A model generated the notes under the pieces. The model was not told the origin of the DNA and made no database searches. It saw only the letters and a program-made list of their open reading frames with translations. The position numbers were made by a program, and so were the translations under genes. A stretch of 64,000 bases of DNA from Acytostelium subglobosum LB1 (Eukaryota > Evosea > Eumycetozoa > Acytosteliales > Acytosteliaceae): assembly GCF_000787575.1 (NCBI RefSeq), contig NW_012236504.1, forward strand, positions 372,001 to 436,000. The letters are read 5' to 3'. Shown here in pieces: positions 9,685 through 21,915 of this stretch; within the stretch, counting starts at the first letter, position 1; each line of letters starts with the position of its first letter.

Positions 9685-10658
9685 ATGATGAAAGTTTCAT
9701 TTATTGTTGGACTGGTCCTTTGCCATGTCCTTATCGCCTCTGCCTTGAGCACCAAGGAGATCAGTGACCTCTTCAATGAGAAGAGATTCAACTTGACCAG
9801 TAAGGATCACTCACTATTATGACAGCCCATCAATCAATCAAACTAACACCTACTCCCCCTTCCGCACCTTTGTAATGATCTTGCATATTAGTTCCAATGT
9901 CACAGTGTCAAGCTGCTGCTACACAAGCTATGCACTATGCTTCATGTGGTTGCCCATACGTTTGGGGAGGCACGCAGTGCGGTTGTGGTGGATCTGGTGG
10001 CATGGATTGCTCCGGACTTGTCTACACCGCCTATAATGAGGCCGGTTACACCTCGATCGGACGTACTACCTACGACCAATGGCCCCAAGGAGTCCAGTGT
10101 GGTGGTGGCAGCGGTACCTCTGCCGTCTCCTCTACTACTCAGTCTGGTGAATGCTCTGCTGCCTCCACTGGTGGCTCATCTGCTAGCTCCTCAACCGGAG
10201 GTGCCTCCACTGGAGGTTCATCGGGTGGTTCCTCTGGCACCTCCTCATCTGGTGGCTCATCCGGCGGTTCATCCACTGGAGCCGAGTCCCTCACTGGCAA
10301 CTGCAGCCCATCCGACACCTCTGGCTGCACCGTTGGTGACTTGTTCTTCTACTGTTTCGAGACTCCATGCCCATCGCACGTCACCATGTACGTTGGAGAT
10401 GGTCTGATGGCTGAGTGCCCACACACTGGTGTCGACTGCCACATCGTCCCACCATACACCGAGTCCTACTACGGATGTCGTTCATTCTGTGGAGGTGGTG
10501 CTCCATCCACTGGCTCTGCTACCTCTGGTGGTTCATCCTCAAGCTCTGGAACCACTAGCAGTGGCTCCGGTTCTGGTACTACCAGCGGCGGTTCCTCCAC
10601 TGGCTCATCCGGTTCCTCATCTGGCTCATCATCTGGTTCCTCCTCTGGTGCCAACTAA
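9685..10658 (+). CDS. secreted NlpC/P60-family protein (peptidoglycan hydrolase type)
   Basis: Exons are 9685..9799 and 9892..10658, giving 293 aa. An N-terminal signal peptide (VSFIVGLVLCHVLIASA) is encoded by exon 1. The NlpC/P60 core follows: CPYVWGGTQCGCGG, then GGMDCSGLVYTAYNEAGY with the nucleophile at Cys78. His201 lies in CPSHVTMYVGDGLMAECPH, and His222 in DCHIVPPY is a candidate third residue. Between Cys78 and His201 sits a Ser/Gly/Thr-rich insert of about 60 residues, and the C-terminus is a second Ser/Gly repeat. NlpC/P60 enzymes usually cut D-Glu-(meso)DAP bonds in bacterial peptidoglycan. In an amoeba the enzyme would act on ingested bacteria in phagosomes or outside the cell. 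Ancient bacterial origin is an inference; the intron and codon use are host-like. Confidence 0.9.
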
Positions 10659-10920
10659 GCTAACAAACTAACTTATCATTTGTTGTTAAATCAATATATG
10701 GTTTACAATAAATTGCATATATATAACATATTTATATCATCACATCATTCAACTAGTTTGATGTTCCTTCACCCAGTCTAATTTGATTGATTGGGTGTCA
10801 CCCCTTTCTTCGTTTCCCTCTATTAGAACGAAACACCACAACTTCACTTCACTTTGCATTCACCATTCAAAGAAGTACACAGACAGAGAATAAGTAATAA
10901 CTTAACTTACTCCCGATCCA

Positions 10921-12608
10921 ATGTCTTCTCTTAGGCTCAACTTTGATGATGAGTTGGTAGAGCTTGGAGGGTTGAAATACAACAAGGTCGTTGTGTTCAA
11001 TCACTTCACAACAGGCAGAGTTAAACAAATCTATGACCTTATAGCTGATCGATTCGACATATCCAGAAGCTCGTTCGAACTGTCTGTCGACGATGGCTTC
11101 GTTATTCTACCTGAGGAGAACATCAAAGTATTGAATGGAATAGGTGTACTTGAGTATGTAGTCAATCAATCTTTTGAGGTCCATGTTGCTCATTCTTTCA
11201 TTCATCCAACAGAGTCAAGGCTATTGAACAACAGCAACAGACATTGAAAAGGAAACATAGAGATGAGGAACAATCAAATGGACAAGCCAATACCAAGAGA
11301 GTGAAGACAAACAAGAAGATAAAAGAGGTTGTCCATGATGAAGAAGACGATGAGGATGAGGATGAGGAAGTGGAGGATCAAGAACAAGAAGACATACCAA
11401 GTAGCAGTAGTAGTGAAAGCGAGAGTGAAAGTGATGACGAAAGAAGTGATAGTGAGAGCAGTAGTAGTAGTAGTAGCAGTAGTAGTGATAGCGAGAGCCA
11501 ACAGCCATCTTCTGATGAATCTGAGAAGAGTGATGATGAGGAGGAGATTATCGATACAAAGAAGAAGGACCACATAAAGAACAAGGACAAGAGCAAGGTC
11601 AATGGAAAGAGAAATGGTCAAACGAAACAAAAATCAGAGACTTCTCCATTACCTTCACCAGTGTCATCTCCACAGAATAGAAATATAGTAGTAGACAAAC
11701 CTGTGCCAAAGGCACAGGGAAACAAGAAGGTATGGTATACCAAAGTCCTTGAGTGTCGTACCATGGTACTAACTTGCCCCATTCAGTTCCAACCAAGAGA
11801 GGATGTAGCCACCAACTATAGTTATTATATTAGATGCAATGACTACTTCAAAGAGGATGGCACACCAATATTGTCCAAGGACTTCACCCAGTTACCAGAC
11901 CTCACGGTTATACCTGTCGTTGGCTCCAGGATTGCATTCAAGAAGCATGTGTTCATAGATTACAATTTGAAGTTGTCCGATTACATCGTATGTCATCATC
12001 TTCCAACAACCTGGATTCCAGTTTCTGACATCAATTCACAACATATAGGAAGGAGTAGTTGAGAATGTCCAAGGCAACATTCTGAGTATTAGAGTATGTG
12101 ATGAGTATCTCCAGTTACCTTCAATGGAGTACGAGATGTTCAATGATAATGGCCAAATGGAGATTGGATTCGAACTGTTGCTCAATCCAAAGTTGATAGA
12201 CCAACAACAGCAACAGCAGAACATTGTGGATGATCAACATGAACAACAGAGGAATGACAAAGATGTACAGGATACAATTGGAAATGGCAATGGAAATGGA
12301 AAGGCAAACAATGACGCGGTGGCCACAAAGAAGAAGAAAGAGGAAGGTAATGTCCAACTTTGAAGACCTGCAAATTCATTCATCAATCCTTATATCAACA
12401 ATCAATCAATCATTCATTCATTCATACAGAGTCACATCCAAAGGTCACAAAAGGAATCAATACAAGCGAGTTCACATGTGTATCACCAGACGTTCCACAG
12501 GAAAGGTTGCCTGGAGAGAAGCGAAAGAGAAGAGGTGGAGCTGGTACACTCATGTCTAGGATAGTCCAGACACTGAGACAACAGAAGACAGATAATGATA
12601 AAGAATAA
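10921..12608 (+). CDS. coilin homologue (Cajal body scaffold)
   Basis: Exons are 10921..11153, 11213..11987, 12049..12346 and 12430..12608, giving 494 aa with all joins in phase. The N-terminus has the ubiquitin-like coilin fold pattern (SLRLNFDDELVELGGL at the start, then FELSVDDGFVILPEE). A long Ser/Glu/Asp/Lys-rich disordered centre follows. The C-terminal part matches the coilin Tudor-like domain: FKEDGTPILSKDFTQLPDL, then VGSRIAFKKHVFIDYNLKLS and DYIEGVVENVQGN across an intron, like the KDYSSLP...GEKIAFK...SDYKEGR region of animal coilin. A Gln/Asn and Lys-rich tail includes EKRKRRGGAG, a possible nuclear signal. Coilin organises Cajal bodies and snRNP maturation. Distant homology makes this a confident but not certain call. 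Confidence 0.8.
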
Positions 12609-12674
12609 AAGACTTTATCATGGATGTAGATGGTTATGTACAAACAACATGGGTAAAGGTATGTGTATTGGCTA

Positions 12675-15600
12675 TCAGTTCTGATCGTCGTCCACCTCAG
12701 AGTCGGTCATCAGATGTTGGTTCGAAGACCTTTGTCGCTTTCTAACGATTGGTGATATCGCACGTGACTTTCTCTTGTGATTGGGAGTCCTTATGCTGTC
12801 ATCGTCGTCGTCGTCGGTGGAATTGGAATTTGAGGCATCACTAAGTATCTCCTCGTCATGGACATCACTGGAATGGTCTTCCTCCTCCTCATCCTCCTCC
12901 TCTACCTGTGCTCTTCTTCTCAACCTCAGAGTCAGTCCCCTGCCCTGTCCATTGCTGATGGCCTTGGCCTCGTTAGCACTGCCATTGGCATTGGCAAGGG
13001 CTTTGTTCCTGGCCCTCCTGGTTACTGTGGTTGTTGTCGTTGTCGTCGTCGTCGTGGTTGAGGTGATGAGTGTTGGTGCTGTCAAGTTCAAGAGCTCGTC
13101 ATCGAGGGCAACTTCTTGGTCGTCACTCTCCTCACCAGCTTCCTTGCTTGCTGGCGCCTCTTCAAGATAGGGCCTGAGTACCTCCACAACCTGCAGATGA
13201 ATCTTCTTGGAGTTCCTGGCAATGGAAGTGTTGGGCATATTGTAGGTGAAGGCATTCTTCATGACAAGTTCCGAGTCAAACAAAACAGCCTCCACTCGTC
13301 GGTAATAGTTGTTCTCCAAACGCTCCGTTATGGTACCATAGTCCATCGGGTGTGATACGAATTGAATGTACAATGGATAGTCATTCAGATCAACTGGATC
13401 GAGATAAAGATCGCACAAGTCTTGTTCAGTGACACCTTTCAAACCTGACATGATGGATTCCTTCACTGCTTGTTATGTTTGTGTTAGGTGATTATCGAGT
13501 GGACACATGATCAATCATTCAATATTCTTACCGCTATCATCTATTCCCTCAGGTATGTCCTTTAGCCTTGAGCTAAGGAGCTTGGTGATCAACGGCTTGG
13601 AATCGTCCAAGTCGTGAGGACTTCCATCTGCTTCACCACCAGTGATATCGATCTCCCATGGGCTGACTCTTCCTTCCTCCCCATCTTGGTCCCTAGGTTT
13701 GTGATTGAGTGTTAGTGGATGATATAAAGGCTTCCAATCAATCATATTGGTACTATACCATAGAACAACTATTCTCTCCCAGAGACTATCGGGGAAGTCC
13801 ATGTCCGATGGAGTGAGGTCTCTGATCGTGCCAGTGTACCATTGCTCCTGATCTGGATAGTACATCCTGAATTGGGTGCCAATGATCGACCACTGCAGAC
13901 TCTCAATGGACCTTCGCACACGTGAGGCCATCACCAAGTAGTCGGGTAGTTCGCTGACATGATATGCAAGCTTCAACTGAACATCTTGTCGATCCTCTCT
14001 GACTGTCGAGAGTGTGAGTATTGCTTTGTGTAGGCCAGGTGTGCTGGATAGTTGAGACGAGATGATGTACATGATGCTGGTGATTACGCATTCTTGCGCG
14101 CTGTCCAATTCCATTGTGGTGATGTCTGTAAGTGAATGCTCAGACTCTGGATAGTTCTCGATATACAGTTTGTATCCTTGTGGGAACAGGACAACATTGT
14201 CTCCAATCTGTGGTGCGTATGATGGCTCCAAGGGGCTGTTGGATGTGTTTCTTAGCCACTTTGGACATTCAACATTGGAGTTGGCAGTGTTGTTGTTGGT
14301 GTCTTCTGTGTTGTTGGTTCTCTTGTTGTTGGCCTTTCTGGTGACCGCGGGCTTCTTGTTGACCTTGGGCGAAGACGCACTCTTGGCCAATGTGAACCTT
14401 GACCTCCTCTTCTTTCTCGGTGATGGCTTTGGTTTGTTCGACATTGAGTACTCTTCATCTTCGTCATTTGAATCGTTGTTGGACACGTGATCATCATCAT
14501 CCTCCTCTTCGCTATTTACATAATCGTCATCATTGCTATCGTCGCCTGATTTTTCGTCCTCTTCACCACCAACATAGTCATCCTCGTCAGACATTGGCAA
14601 ATCATAAGATGGTGCGACGTTGCTATCCTTGTATCTCCTTCCATTGATTCTTGAAGGTCGAGTTGTCTGTGTTTGATTGTTGTTGTTGTAGTTGTAATTG
14701 TAGTTGTAGCCGCTGTTGCTGTTATTCATATTGTTGTTGTTACTGTGGTGTAGGTCGTAGAGTGGATCATTCATTTGTTCATCATAGTCTGAGTCTTGTC
14801 CTGGTGATCCAAGCTCGTCTGGCAACTCAAGGGTCTCGATGATCTCATCCAGTTGCTGTGATGTGACCCTACTCCTGGTCAATGGCGTCGTCATATTGAG
14901 TATCTTTCTCTTCCTTCTCTCAATATCCTTCTTTGTTTGGCTCCTCGTTTGGATCTGATCATCGTCATCCTCGCCATCATTCATCTGTGCGTCACTATCG
15001 TCGTCATCTTGGTCCTCATCGCTGTCATCATTATCATCTGCCTCGTCTCCGGCTTGTGTCGCATCATCCTCTTCGCCACCGTCCCAATCATCGTCCGATG
15101 AGCTCTCAGAGTAGTCTTCATCGGAGCTATCACTGGGCACAGGCAGGTCGTAATCTTCAATCGAAGCATTGGTATTGTTGCTGACCACGCTGACATTGTT
15201 TGCACCATCACCCGCTGCTGCGATGGCCTCTGGTCGGGGTGGCTCAGCTGATTCGGGTGCTGTTGCCGATGGGCTGAGGAGTACATCTGGCACGACAACA
15301 GGCTGGAGCTGTCGATTGAATATCATCATCTCCATGGCCACCGTCTCATTGTAACGCTGTATGTCTTTTTGGTACTCCGGTGTGTCGACGTAGGGCTCGC
15401 CAAGTTTGGGCTGGCTGGGTTGGGTGTTGTAGGGCGCGCCCTGGTAGTTGACAAGGATGGGCTGGGGCATCAGGTGGGGAGGTGTCTGGGTCAGCTGGTC
15501 CAACACATTGCCACTGTGATCGCGGACAATTGGTTGGTAGTCGGTTTGGAAGAATTGCTCGCCAGGTATGTTGTCTAGGCGTCCTGACAGGCGATCGCCC

Positions 15601-17747
15601 TCGCCGCCCACTTGCAGGATGTACCATCGGCCAAATGTGGTGGTGACGCCAAAGCGGGTGCCGTCAGGCGAGAAGCATCCGTCTGATATCTGAATCTGAT
15701 TCAGGCCTTCGATCACGTATCGATTGAGCATTACGCCAGATTGGATGTCCCAGAGAATGACCTGAGAGTCGTAGCCGGCACTCATCAACAGACGTGGGTT
15801 TGATGGGTGCGGCTCCAAGATGAACACGTCCGAGACGTGCGCCGCCAGTTCAAATAGTGGCTCGCCATCCTTTGCATTCCACACACGGACCACATGATCT
15901 GCCGTGATTATATATTGGTCGTCCAATGACCAGACCACTGTTCGCAGCTTGACCTTTATCCTCTTGCTATTCAAGCCTATTCCTCTAATGTAAACTGTTT
16001 GTTTTGATTGATTGAGTGAGTGAGTGAGATTGGATGATTGATTGAGTGGGTCACTCAGGAGCACTTACATGATGTCTTGTCCCAGTTGTTTCCATATGTA
16101 TTCCTCCAGATGATTAGATGTCCATCTTCTGAACCGGATACAATGGCATCGCTTTGGTTGTTGTATTGCAGTAGTTTGATTGGGAGTGTGTGGCCTTGGA
16201 GTGTGCTCACAAGTTGAGGCGGATAGGTCACCAACGACCAAATGAGCAGCTCGGTGCCACAGCTGGCAACAATGAGTGTGCCACCTCTGTTGAACATGGC
16301 GCAGTAGACCGGTGCCGCATTGCTCTCATGTAGCACCATGTTCTCGCCCTGATCAACGTCCCACAGACGACACGTTCCAAACGTATCTGATGATAGCAGT
16401 AGGTTGCGGTTTGGCGCCGGACAGAATGAGACCGAGGTAATCGAGTTCCTCTGGTTGGTCTCGTGACCGAGCAGTACAGAGATGGGGACCGAGGTATGAA
16501 GGTCCCACACTCTGATCGTATTGTCGTTGGAGGCGGTGGCGAGGTATGAGTTCTCAAAGTTGATGCTGATGTCTGTGAGGTCTCCAATATGTGCTCTCAG
16601 CGTGTACTGAAGTCTGGAGGTATTCGACGACCATATCTTGACCAAGTGATCATCTGAGCCCTGTAGGGTAGTCAACCGCGCATTGTTAGTGGGCCGTCCA
16701 GACGGTGAGGGATGCACGCGCATCGTGATACATACAGTGATGAACTTATCACCAGTCTTGTCAAAGGCGAAACAATAGATGGCAGCTCGATGTCCAAACA
16801 CTCCAAGCGTCATTGAATACTCGTGTAGGAGTGGAGTGAGTTGGGTGAGCTTGTTGGATCCATTGAGTTCGCGTGATAGTATCTTGGTGGCCAGTGGGCA
16901 TGTGTTTGTGTCGAGCTTGGATGATGCGTACGCCTGTAACTGTGATGCTGTTGGGCGTCGTGAAAGTAATGTTCGCTGTTGTTGTGGAGGATGGGTCATC
17001 GTCATCCTTGTGCCAGATGGCATCGATGCTGCTGATGTGATAGATAGTCTAGGTAGTTTATCACTGTGTGTTATGTCCATAGTTGCTTGATTGGGAATGA
17101 TAGATGTGATTCCAATGTATCCCTCGGTGGTATGTGTATCGTTGTTTGTATGTTGTGTCGTTGTAGTTGACGTCTTTGTCGTATCGTCATTGTTGTGTCC
17201 TCTGTCTAATAGACGAGGGTTCAATATAGTATGTGCACCACCGCCTAGTATAGTGTCGACCTTGAATGGCAATGATTGTTGATGGCCATGTCTCTGTTGC
17301 AGACTCAACAAAGTCTGTAACATACCCATCAACATACCCGGTGTACAATGATTATATCTCTGTTTCTGAATGATTGAATGATTGATTGAATGAGTTAAGA
17401 GTTGGATACACTCAACGAGTGAAGTGTAGGACACATACTATCTCATTGAAGCTTTGATGATTGTGTTGCTGACCATTCCAATCAGTGCGTAGTGGTAGTT
17501 GATCACGGTGATTGAGCTCATCAAACAATGTAGAGATGAGTGCTGGTGATAGATGCTGTTGTGACAGCCACTCCAACACTACATAGTTCAACTCATTTGC
17601 GCTGATCTGCGGAAGAGTAACATCAGTAACATCATTATCCACTACTATATTATTGTGATGCTGTTGTTGTTGCTGTTGATTATAATGTTGTAGATGTTGT
17701 AGTGGTAGTGAAGGTGATTGAGATGCTATTTGTTGTTGCTGCTGCAT
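12675..17747 (-). CDS. PHIP/BRWD-type WD40-repeat bromodomain protein
   Basis: Exons on the minus strand are 17747..17439, 17365..16736, 16660..about 16069, 15984..13532 and 13465..12675; about 1,590 aa. The N-terminus carries the BRWD helical segment ending LPLRTDWNGQQ. An eight-bladed WD40 propeller follows (for example KFITGSDDHLVKIW across an in-frame intron 16661..16735, and ATASNDNTIRVWDLHTS). Next is the BRWD signature FFQTDYQPIVRDHSGNVLDQ and TPPHLMPQPILV. After a long acidic region comes a Tudor-like segment (FRMYYPDQEQWYTGTIRD) and one bromodomain (LYIQFVSHPMDYGTITERL). The family reads methylated and acetylated histones. The join 16069/15984 with the consensus donor is out of frame; using the weaker GT at 16064 restores it. 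The last acceptor is a tandem NAGNAG. E2F-like TCGCGCCAAA lies about 165 bases upstream. Confidence 0.9.
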
Positions 17748-17909
17748 GTGTGACAAGTTATAACATTGTATCTCTTTAGTTGAGATACCTTATTATCTCT
17801 CTTTAATTAATAATTAGTTGTTTGAAACAATGAAGTGTAATTGTGTTGAAGTTTAACAAGGTTTGGGCTCAAAAGGCGCACTTTGAACTTTTCAAAATTT
17901 AAATGAAGG

Positions 17910-17919
17910 TCGCGCCAAA
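17910..17919. promoter_or_regulatory. E2F-like site upstream of the PHIP/BRWD gene
   Basis: The sequence TCGCGCCAAA is the reverse of TTTGGCGCGA, which fits the E2F/DP consensus TTTSSCGC. It lies about 165 bases upstream of the PHIP/BRWD start (17747, minus strand) and between that gene and the 3' end of the TMEM87-like gene (18006). An AAAGGCGCAC half-match sits about 35 bases away. Function is inferred from the match alone. Confidence 0.35.
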
Positions 17920-18005
17920 CAAGATGATCAAGGTCGAGGCCTTTTATGCCTTGGAAGAGGAAGGACTGCCTTTGTTTAATACAACGCCATCACAATGGCA
18001 ATGGC

Positions 18006-20065
18006 CTAAAGTTCAATCACTTTTGTTATGTCTCTCTTGAACTGCTCGAACTCGTCGGCTTCGGAAAGTGCCTGTTCTTTCTGTTCTTTCTGTTGTTGTT
18101 GATGTGCATTGTGCTCGTTCTTTGGTGAGCCTATAATCTCACCATTATCATTCTCTCTATTGACGTTCAAACGTCTTGATACACCACCCTCGGCCATCTC
18201 CACTGTTCCATCCTCGTCGTCGTTGATGTCCAGTTCATTATAGCCCAGTCTTGGGTTCAATTCCGATGGTCTCCATATCCAAATGATACTGCACAGTACC
18301 ACCATGTAGTTGACATCCCAGAAGCCATCCCATATCCAATTAGTCTTCCACGTCTCATCATATGACTTGGTATAGTGTACAATCCTTTGAATGGATGGAT
18401 GGTGTGAGTGAGCGAGCTTCATGATTGATTGATCGATGAGACTTACAGATTGGCAATGATAAGGATTGTTGTGATCAATGCAGAGATGGCCAGGACGTAG
18501 AAGAAGTACTTGTAGGTGTTGAGTTTGGCCTCTTGTCGCTTCAAGGCAAGGCCACTCAATATGCTAAGTAGGCTGATACATGTCCACCAATAATAGATAG
18601 TGTCCAACACGGCCACTGGTACAACCAATATACGAGTGAAGCTGCGATCTGATGATGTTGGCTGTGGTACCAACCATTCATAATACAACGATACACTGAA
18701 TACAATGTATGTTATAGTCAATGCTCCAATCTTATACTTTGTCATCCTTGGGAATACAGGTCTTTGGATCAATTGATTGATTGTGTTAGTGTAAGTTCAT
18801 TCGCTTCGCGTGACCAATGCGATCACGTGGTAACAACATACAGGATGATACCATAGCCCATGGAGACAATCAATACTATTAGACGGGATGATGCGTCTTT
18901 CATTGTGCTGAAGAATGACATGAAGAAGACTGATGCTTTGTTGAACTGTCCAGTCTTGTTGGTATCACTGAATGCTGCATAGTTGGTGAGCATCTCCAAG
19001 AAGCCAAGTGCAATCACTGCCGCTATCCAGTACTGAAGTGGCAACAAAGTCTTCCTGTATCGCCAGCAAAGCACAAGCCAGAAGACTGCCACAACAGTAT
19101 ATACCAAAGACATTATCAAGTAGAACTAAGTTGGAGTTGGATTGATTGATTAAGTTAGTGATGATTGATTGATTGAGTGAGTGGAGTTAGCATGTGATCA
19201 ATCATACATAGAGATCAGGGAACTTCTCGCCACTTAGGTATCCATATGGATTCATAAAGGTTGTCGTGCCAGTGATGAAGAGGTTGGTGTAGTTGCGCTG
19301 TGATAACAAGTCGCAACTGAGCACAAGTAGATAGTATACTCCTTCCTTGGTCACTTCATATCTCTGGAGTGAATGAATGATGGTGAGCATGATGACTGAA
19401 TGACTGATCGACTGGCGTTGTTTCCTCCAAACTTACGATTGGTACTTGAACAGGAGTGTCCTGAGTCAACGCATTGAATTGAATGTTGATGTACTTTATA
19501 GTGCTGTCCACTATGATGGACTGATTGACAGAGGTTTCATTGAGTGATTGGACTGTCGACGTGGAGTTGATGATGAGTGTGTCCAGCTTGGAGCACACTT
19601 TCTGCTCGATCAATGCCTTTGTACAGCAGTAATCTACATCTCCATTGCTGTTGTGATAACCAATGCGTGCAAAGTCTGAAGTATGATAGAATACAAGGTC
19701 TGCTGTTGCCACTAATTCGGGTGATGTCGGTGTCGTTTCCAAAGAGAACTTGCCATCAAACTTTGCATAAGATTCTCCATTACCAGGTGGACTATCATAT
19801 GTACCTGGAGGGTATTGTGTTGACCTAAATAGCCATGATTGATCCTATACATTGATTGAATGAGTGAATGAGTGAATGCATGTGATGAATGTGATGAATG
19901 ATTGCGTTGGTTGGTTGAACGTACAATAGTGGATCTTGGAGGGAAGGTCAAGATAAATGAATGTGTCTGCTGAGGTGCCTGCGATGCAAGGAGCAAGACC
20001 ATCAGAATCGTTGTCGTCAACATTGATCTGAGTTTGATCATTGAGTAGTTGTAGCTAGATATCAT
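18006..20065 (-). CDS. TMEM87-like Golgi seven-transmembrane (GOST) protein
   Basis: Exons are 20065..19925, 19844..19437, 19363..19208, 19125..18842, 18761..18447 and 18384..18006, giving 560 aa with all joins in phase. A signal peptide (MLTTTILMVLLLASQAPQQ) precedes a lumenal beta-rich GOLD-like domain with paired cysteines (VDYCCTKALIEQKVCSKLD) and several N-glycosylation sites. Seven hydrophobic segments follow, beginning at FYLIMSLVYTVVAVFWLVLC. The cytosolic tail starts IIWIWRPSELNPRLGYNEL, close to the WRPS.NN.R segment of TMEM87A/B, and ends in a Gln/Glu-rich helix. GOST proteins act in Golgi-to-endosome trafficking. GPR107/108 relatives are the alternative, but the WRPS tail favours TMEM87. 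Confidence 0.85.
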
Positions 20066-20400
20066 CGCTCATGTATATGTTTATGTTTATGAATATGTAC
20101 AAAGTGAAGTGAAGTGAATGAAGAGTCAAAGTTTGAAATTGAGGTGGGGCAGAAGAAGATGATGAAAAGTGGTCGTCAACGTGGTCACGCGATGGTCTCA
20201 TGGTCATGACCCGCGCCTTGCAGGGTCGTCATTCCCCGTGATGGTCCCTCATGTGACTCATTAGAACCCATTTGTCCAGTCAACAAACAAACACTCTTAG
20301 TTCTCCCAGACATATTTTGTTATTATTATTATTTATCAAAGAGTTACATTTATTTATCATAATTATAATATTATATATTTGGTCAACTCACACTGACGTA

Positions 20401-21836
20401 TTAATAGATGTTTCCAACACCATGATTGATATGGTTGTAGGCTGGCTCTTCGTAGTTGTCAACCATTGATATCTTGTGATAGGCGTACTCGCCGTGCTCG
20501 ACGAGGTCAAGGCCGTGCTCCTCCTCAGAGTCGTCGATGCGCAGACCAATGAACTTGTCGATGATGACGATCAGGACGATGGTGACCAGGCCAGACCAGG
20601 CTGCGGCGACGACCACCGCCATGATCTGGATGCCAAGCAGGTGGGCATTGCCGTAGAACAGACCGTCTTGGCCGGCGGGGTTGATGGACTTTTGCGCGCA
20701 GAAGCCAATGGCGATGGCGCCAATCATTCCGGTCAGGCCGTGCACTGAGCCCACGTCCAGGGCGTCGTCGACGTGCAGACGGTGCTTCATAATGTATACA
20801 GATAGGTAGGAGGCCAGTCCCAGCGTGATGCCCAGTCCAATGGAGTACTGCGAGTTGATGTAGCCGGATGCCGGTGTGATGCCTGCCAAACCGGCGATGA
20901 CTCCGTTGATCACGGCCACAGTTGATGGCTTGCCCTTTAGCCATGAGAGGATGATCCAGACGATGCCGGAGAAACTGCCACCGATCTGGGTGGAGGCGAC
21001 GGCCGATGTTGCCACAGCTCCAGCGGCCAATGCCGAACCGGCATTGAATCCAAACCAGCCCATCCACAGCAATGCAGCTCCCAGAGCGGCCAAGGGAATG
21101 TTTGAAGGAGGGAATTCGCCTCCATACTTCTCAAATCCCTTTCTCTTTCCCAAGTCTAAAAGTTTGATTGATTGATTGATTGAGTAAGTGAGTGAGTGAG
21201 TATGATTGATTGATTGAGTGAGCGAGCGAGTGAATGAATGAATGACTTACATATAGCAATGATGGTACCACTGACACCAGCGGTAGTATGAATGACAATG
21301 CCTCCAGCAAAGTCGAGGACACCCATTTTCTGCATCCATCCACCTCCCCAGATCCAATGGGCTACGGGGTAGAAGACGATGATCTCCCAAAAGATGGTGA
21401 GGACGATGAAGGAGCGGTACTTGACGCGCTCGGCATACGCGCCAGTCATCAACAGTGGTGTGATGTTGGCAAACATCATCATGAACATGGCGTAGGCGGC
21501 CGCCGGGATGTGCGGTGCATTCGGGTTGCAGTCGTTGTAGCTGACGCCAATGAGGAAGGCGTGGTCCAGGTTTCCGATGATGCCCGCTTGGTCCGGACCG
21601 AACGTCAGCGAGAAACCAAACGCCTGCCACATCACCGTCAGCACGACTATACCAGAGATGATCTGGGTTATAATGGACAATGTGTTCTTTGATCTCAACA
21701 GACCGGCTTCAAAGAAGGCCAGTGCTGGCATCATTCCCAACACCAATATAGTTGATAGCAAGACCCATGTAGTGTCTCCTGTATCTGGTTGGTTTCCAAT
21801 ACAGTTCGGGTATGATGTCCCGTTGTTTGTAGACAT
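20401..21836 (-). CDS. ammonium transporter (Amt/MEP/Rh family)
   Basis: Exons are 21836..21251 and 21155..20401, giving 446 aa. The product has the Amt signatures in order: FFEAGLLRSKNTLSIITQII, HWIWGGGWMQKMGVLDFAGG with the conserved Asp, IHTTAGVSGTIIA, FGFNAGSALAAGAVATSAV, and DVGSVHGLTGMIGAIAIGF with the second pore histidine. Both pore His residues and the Asp are present, so it should conduct ammonium. It lies in the plasma or endolysosomal membrane, with an acidic and Tyr-containing cytosolic tail (EEEHGLDLVEHGEYAYHK). Dictyostelids use several Amt proteins to sense ammonia during development; which paralogue this is cannot be told here. The leader just upstream carries a long sense-strand CAAT repeat. 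Confidence 0.96.
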
Positions 21837-21871
21837 TATGTTGTGGTGTGCGTGAGTGTTTGATTGATTGG

Positions 21872-21915
<44 letters not shown>

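Noticed and set aside
20525-21692. Arg/His-rich frames overlapping the ammonium transporter
   Set aside because: Shifted or antisense readings of the transporter; no independent motif.
21866-21914. Regular short repeats resembling a CRISPR-like array
   Set aside because: The unit is a four-base microsatellite without spacers, typical of this eukaryotic genome.
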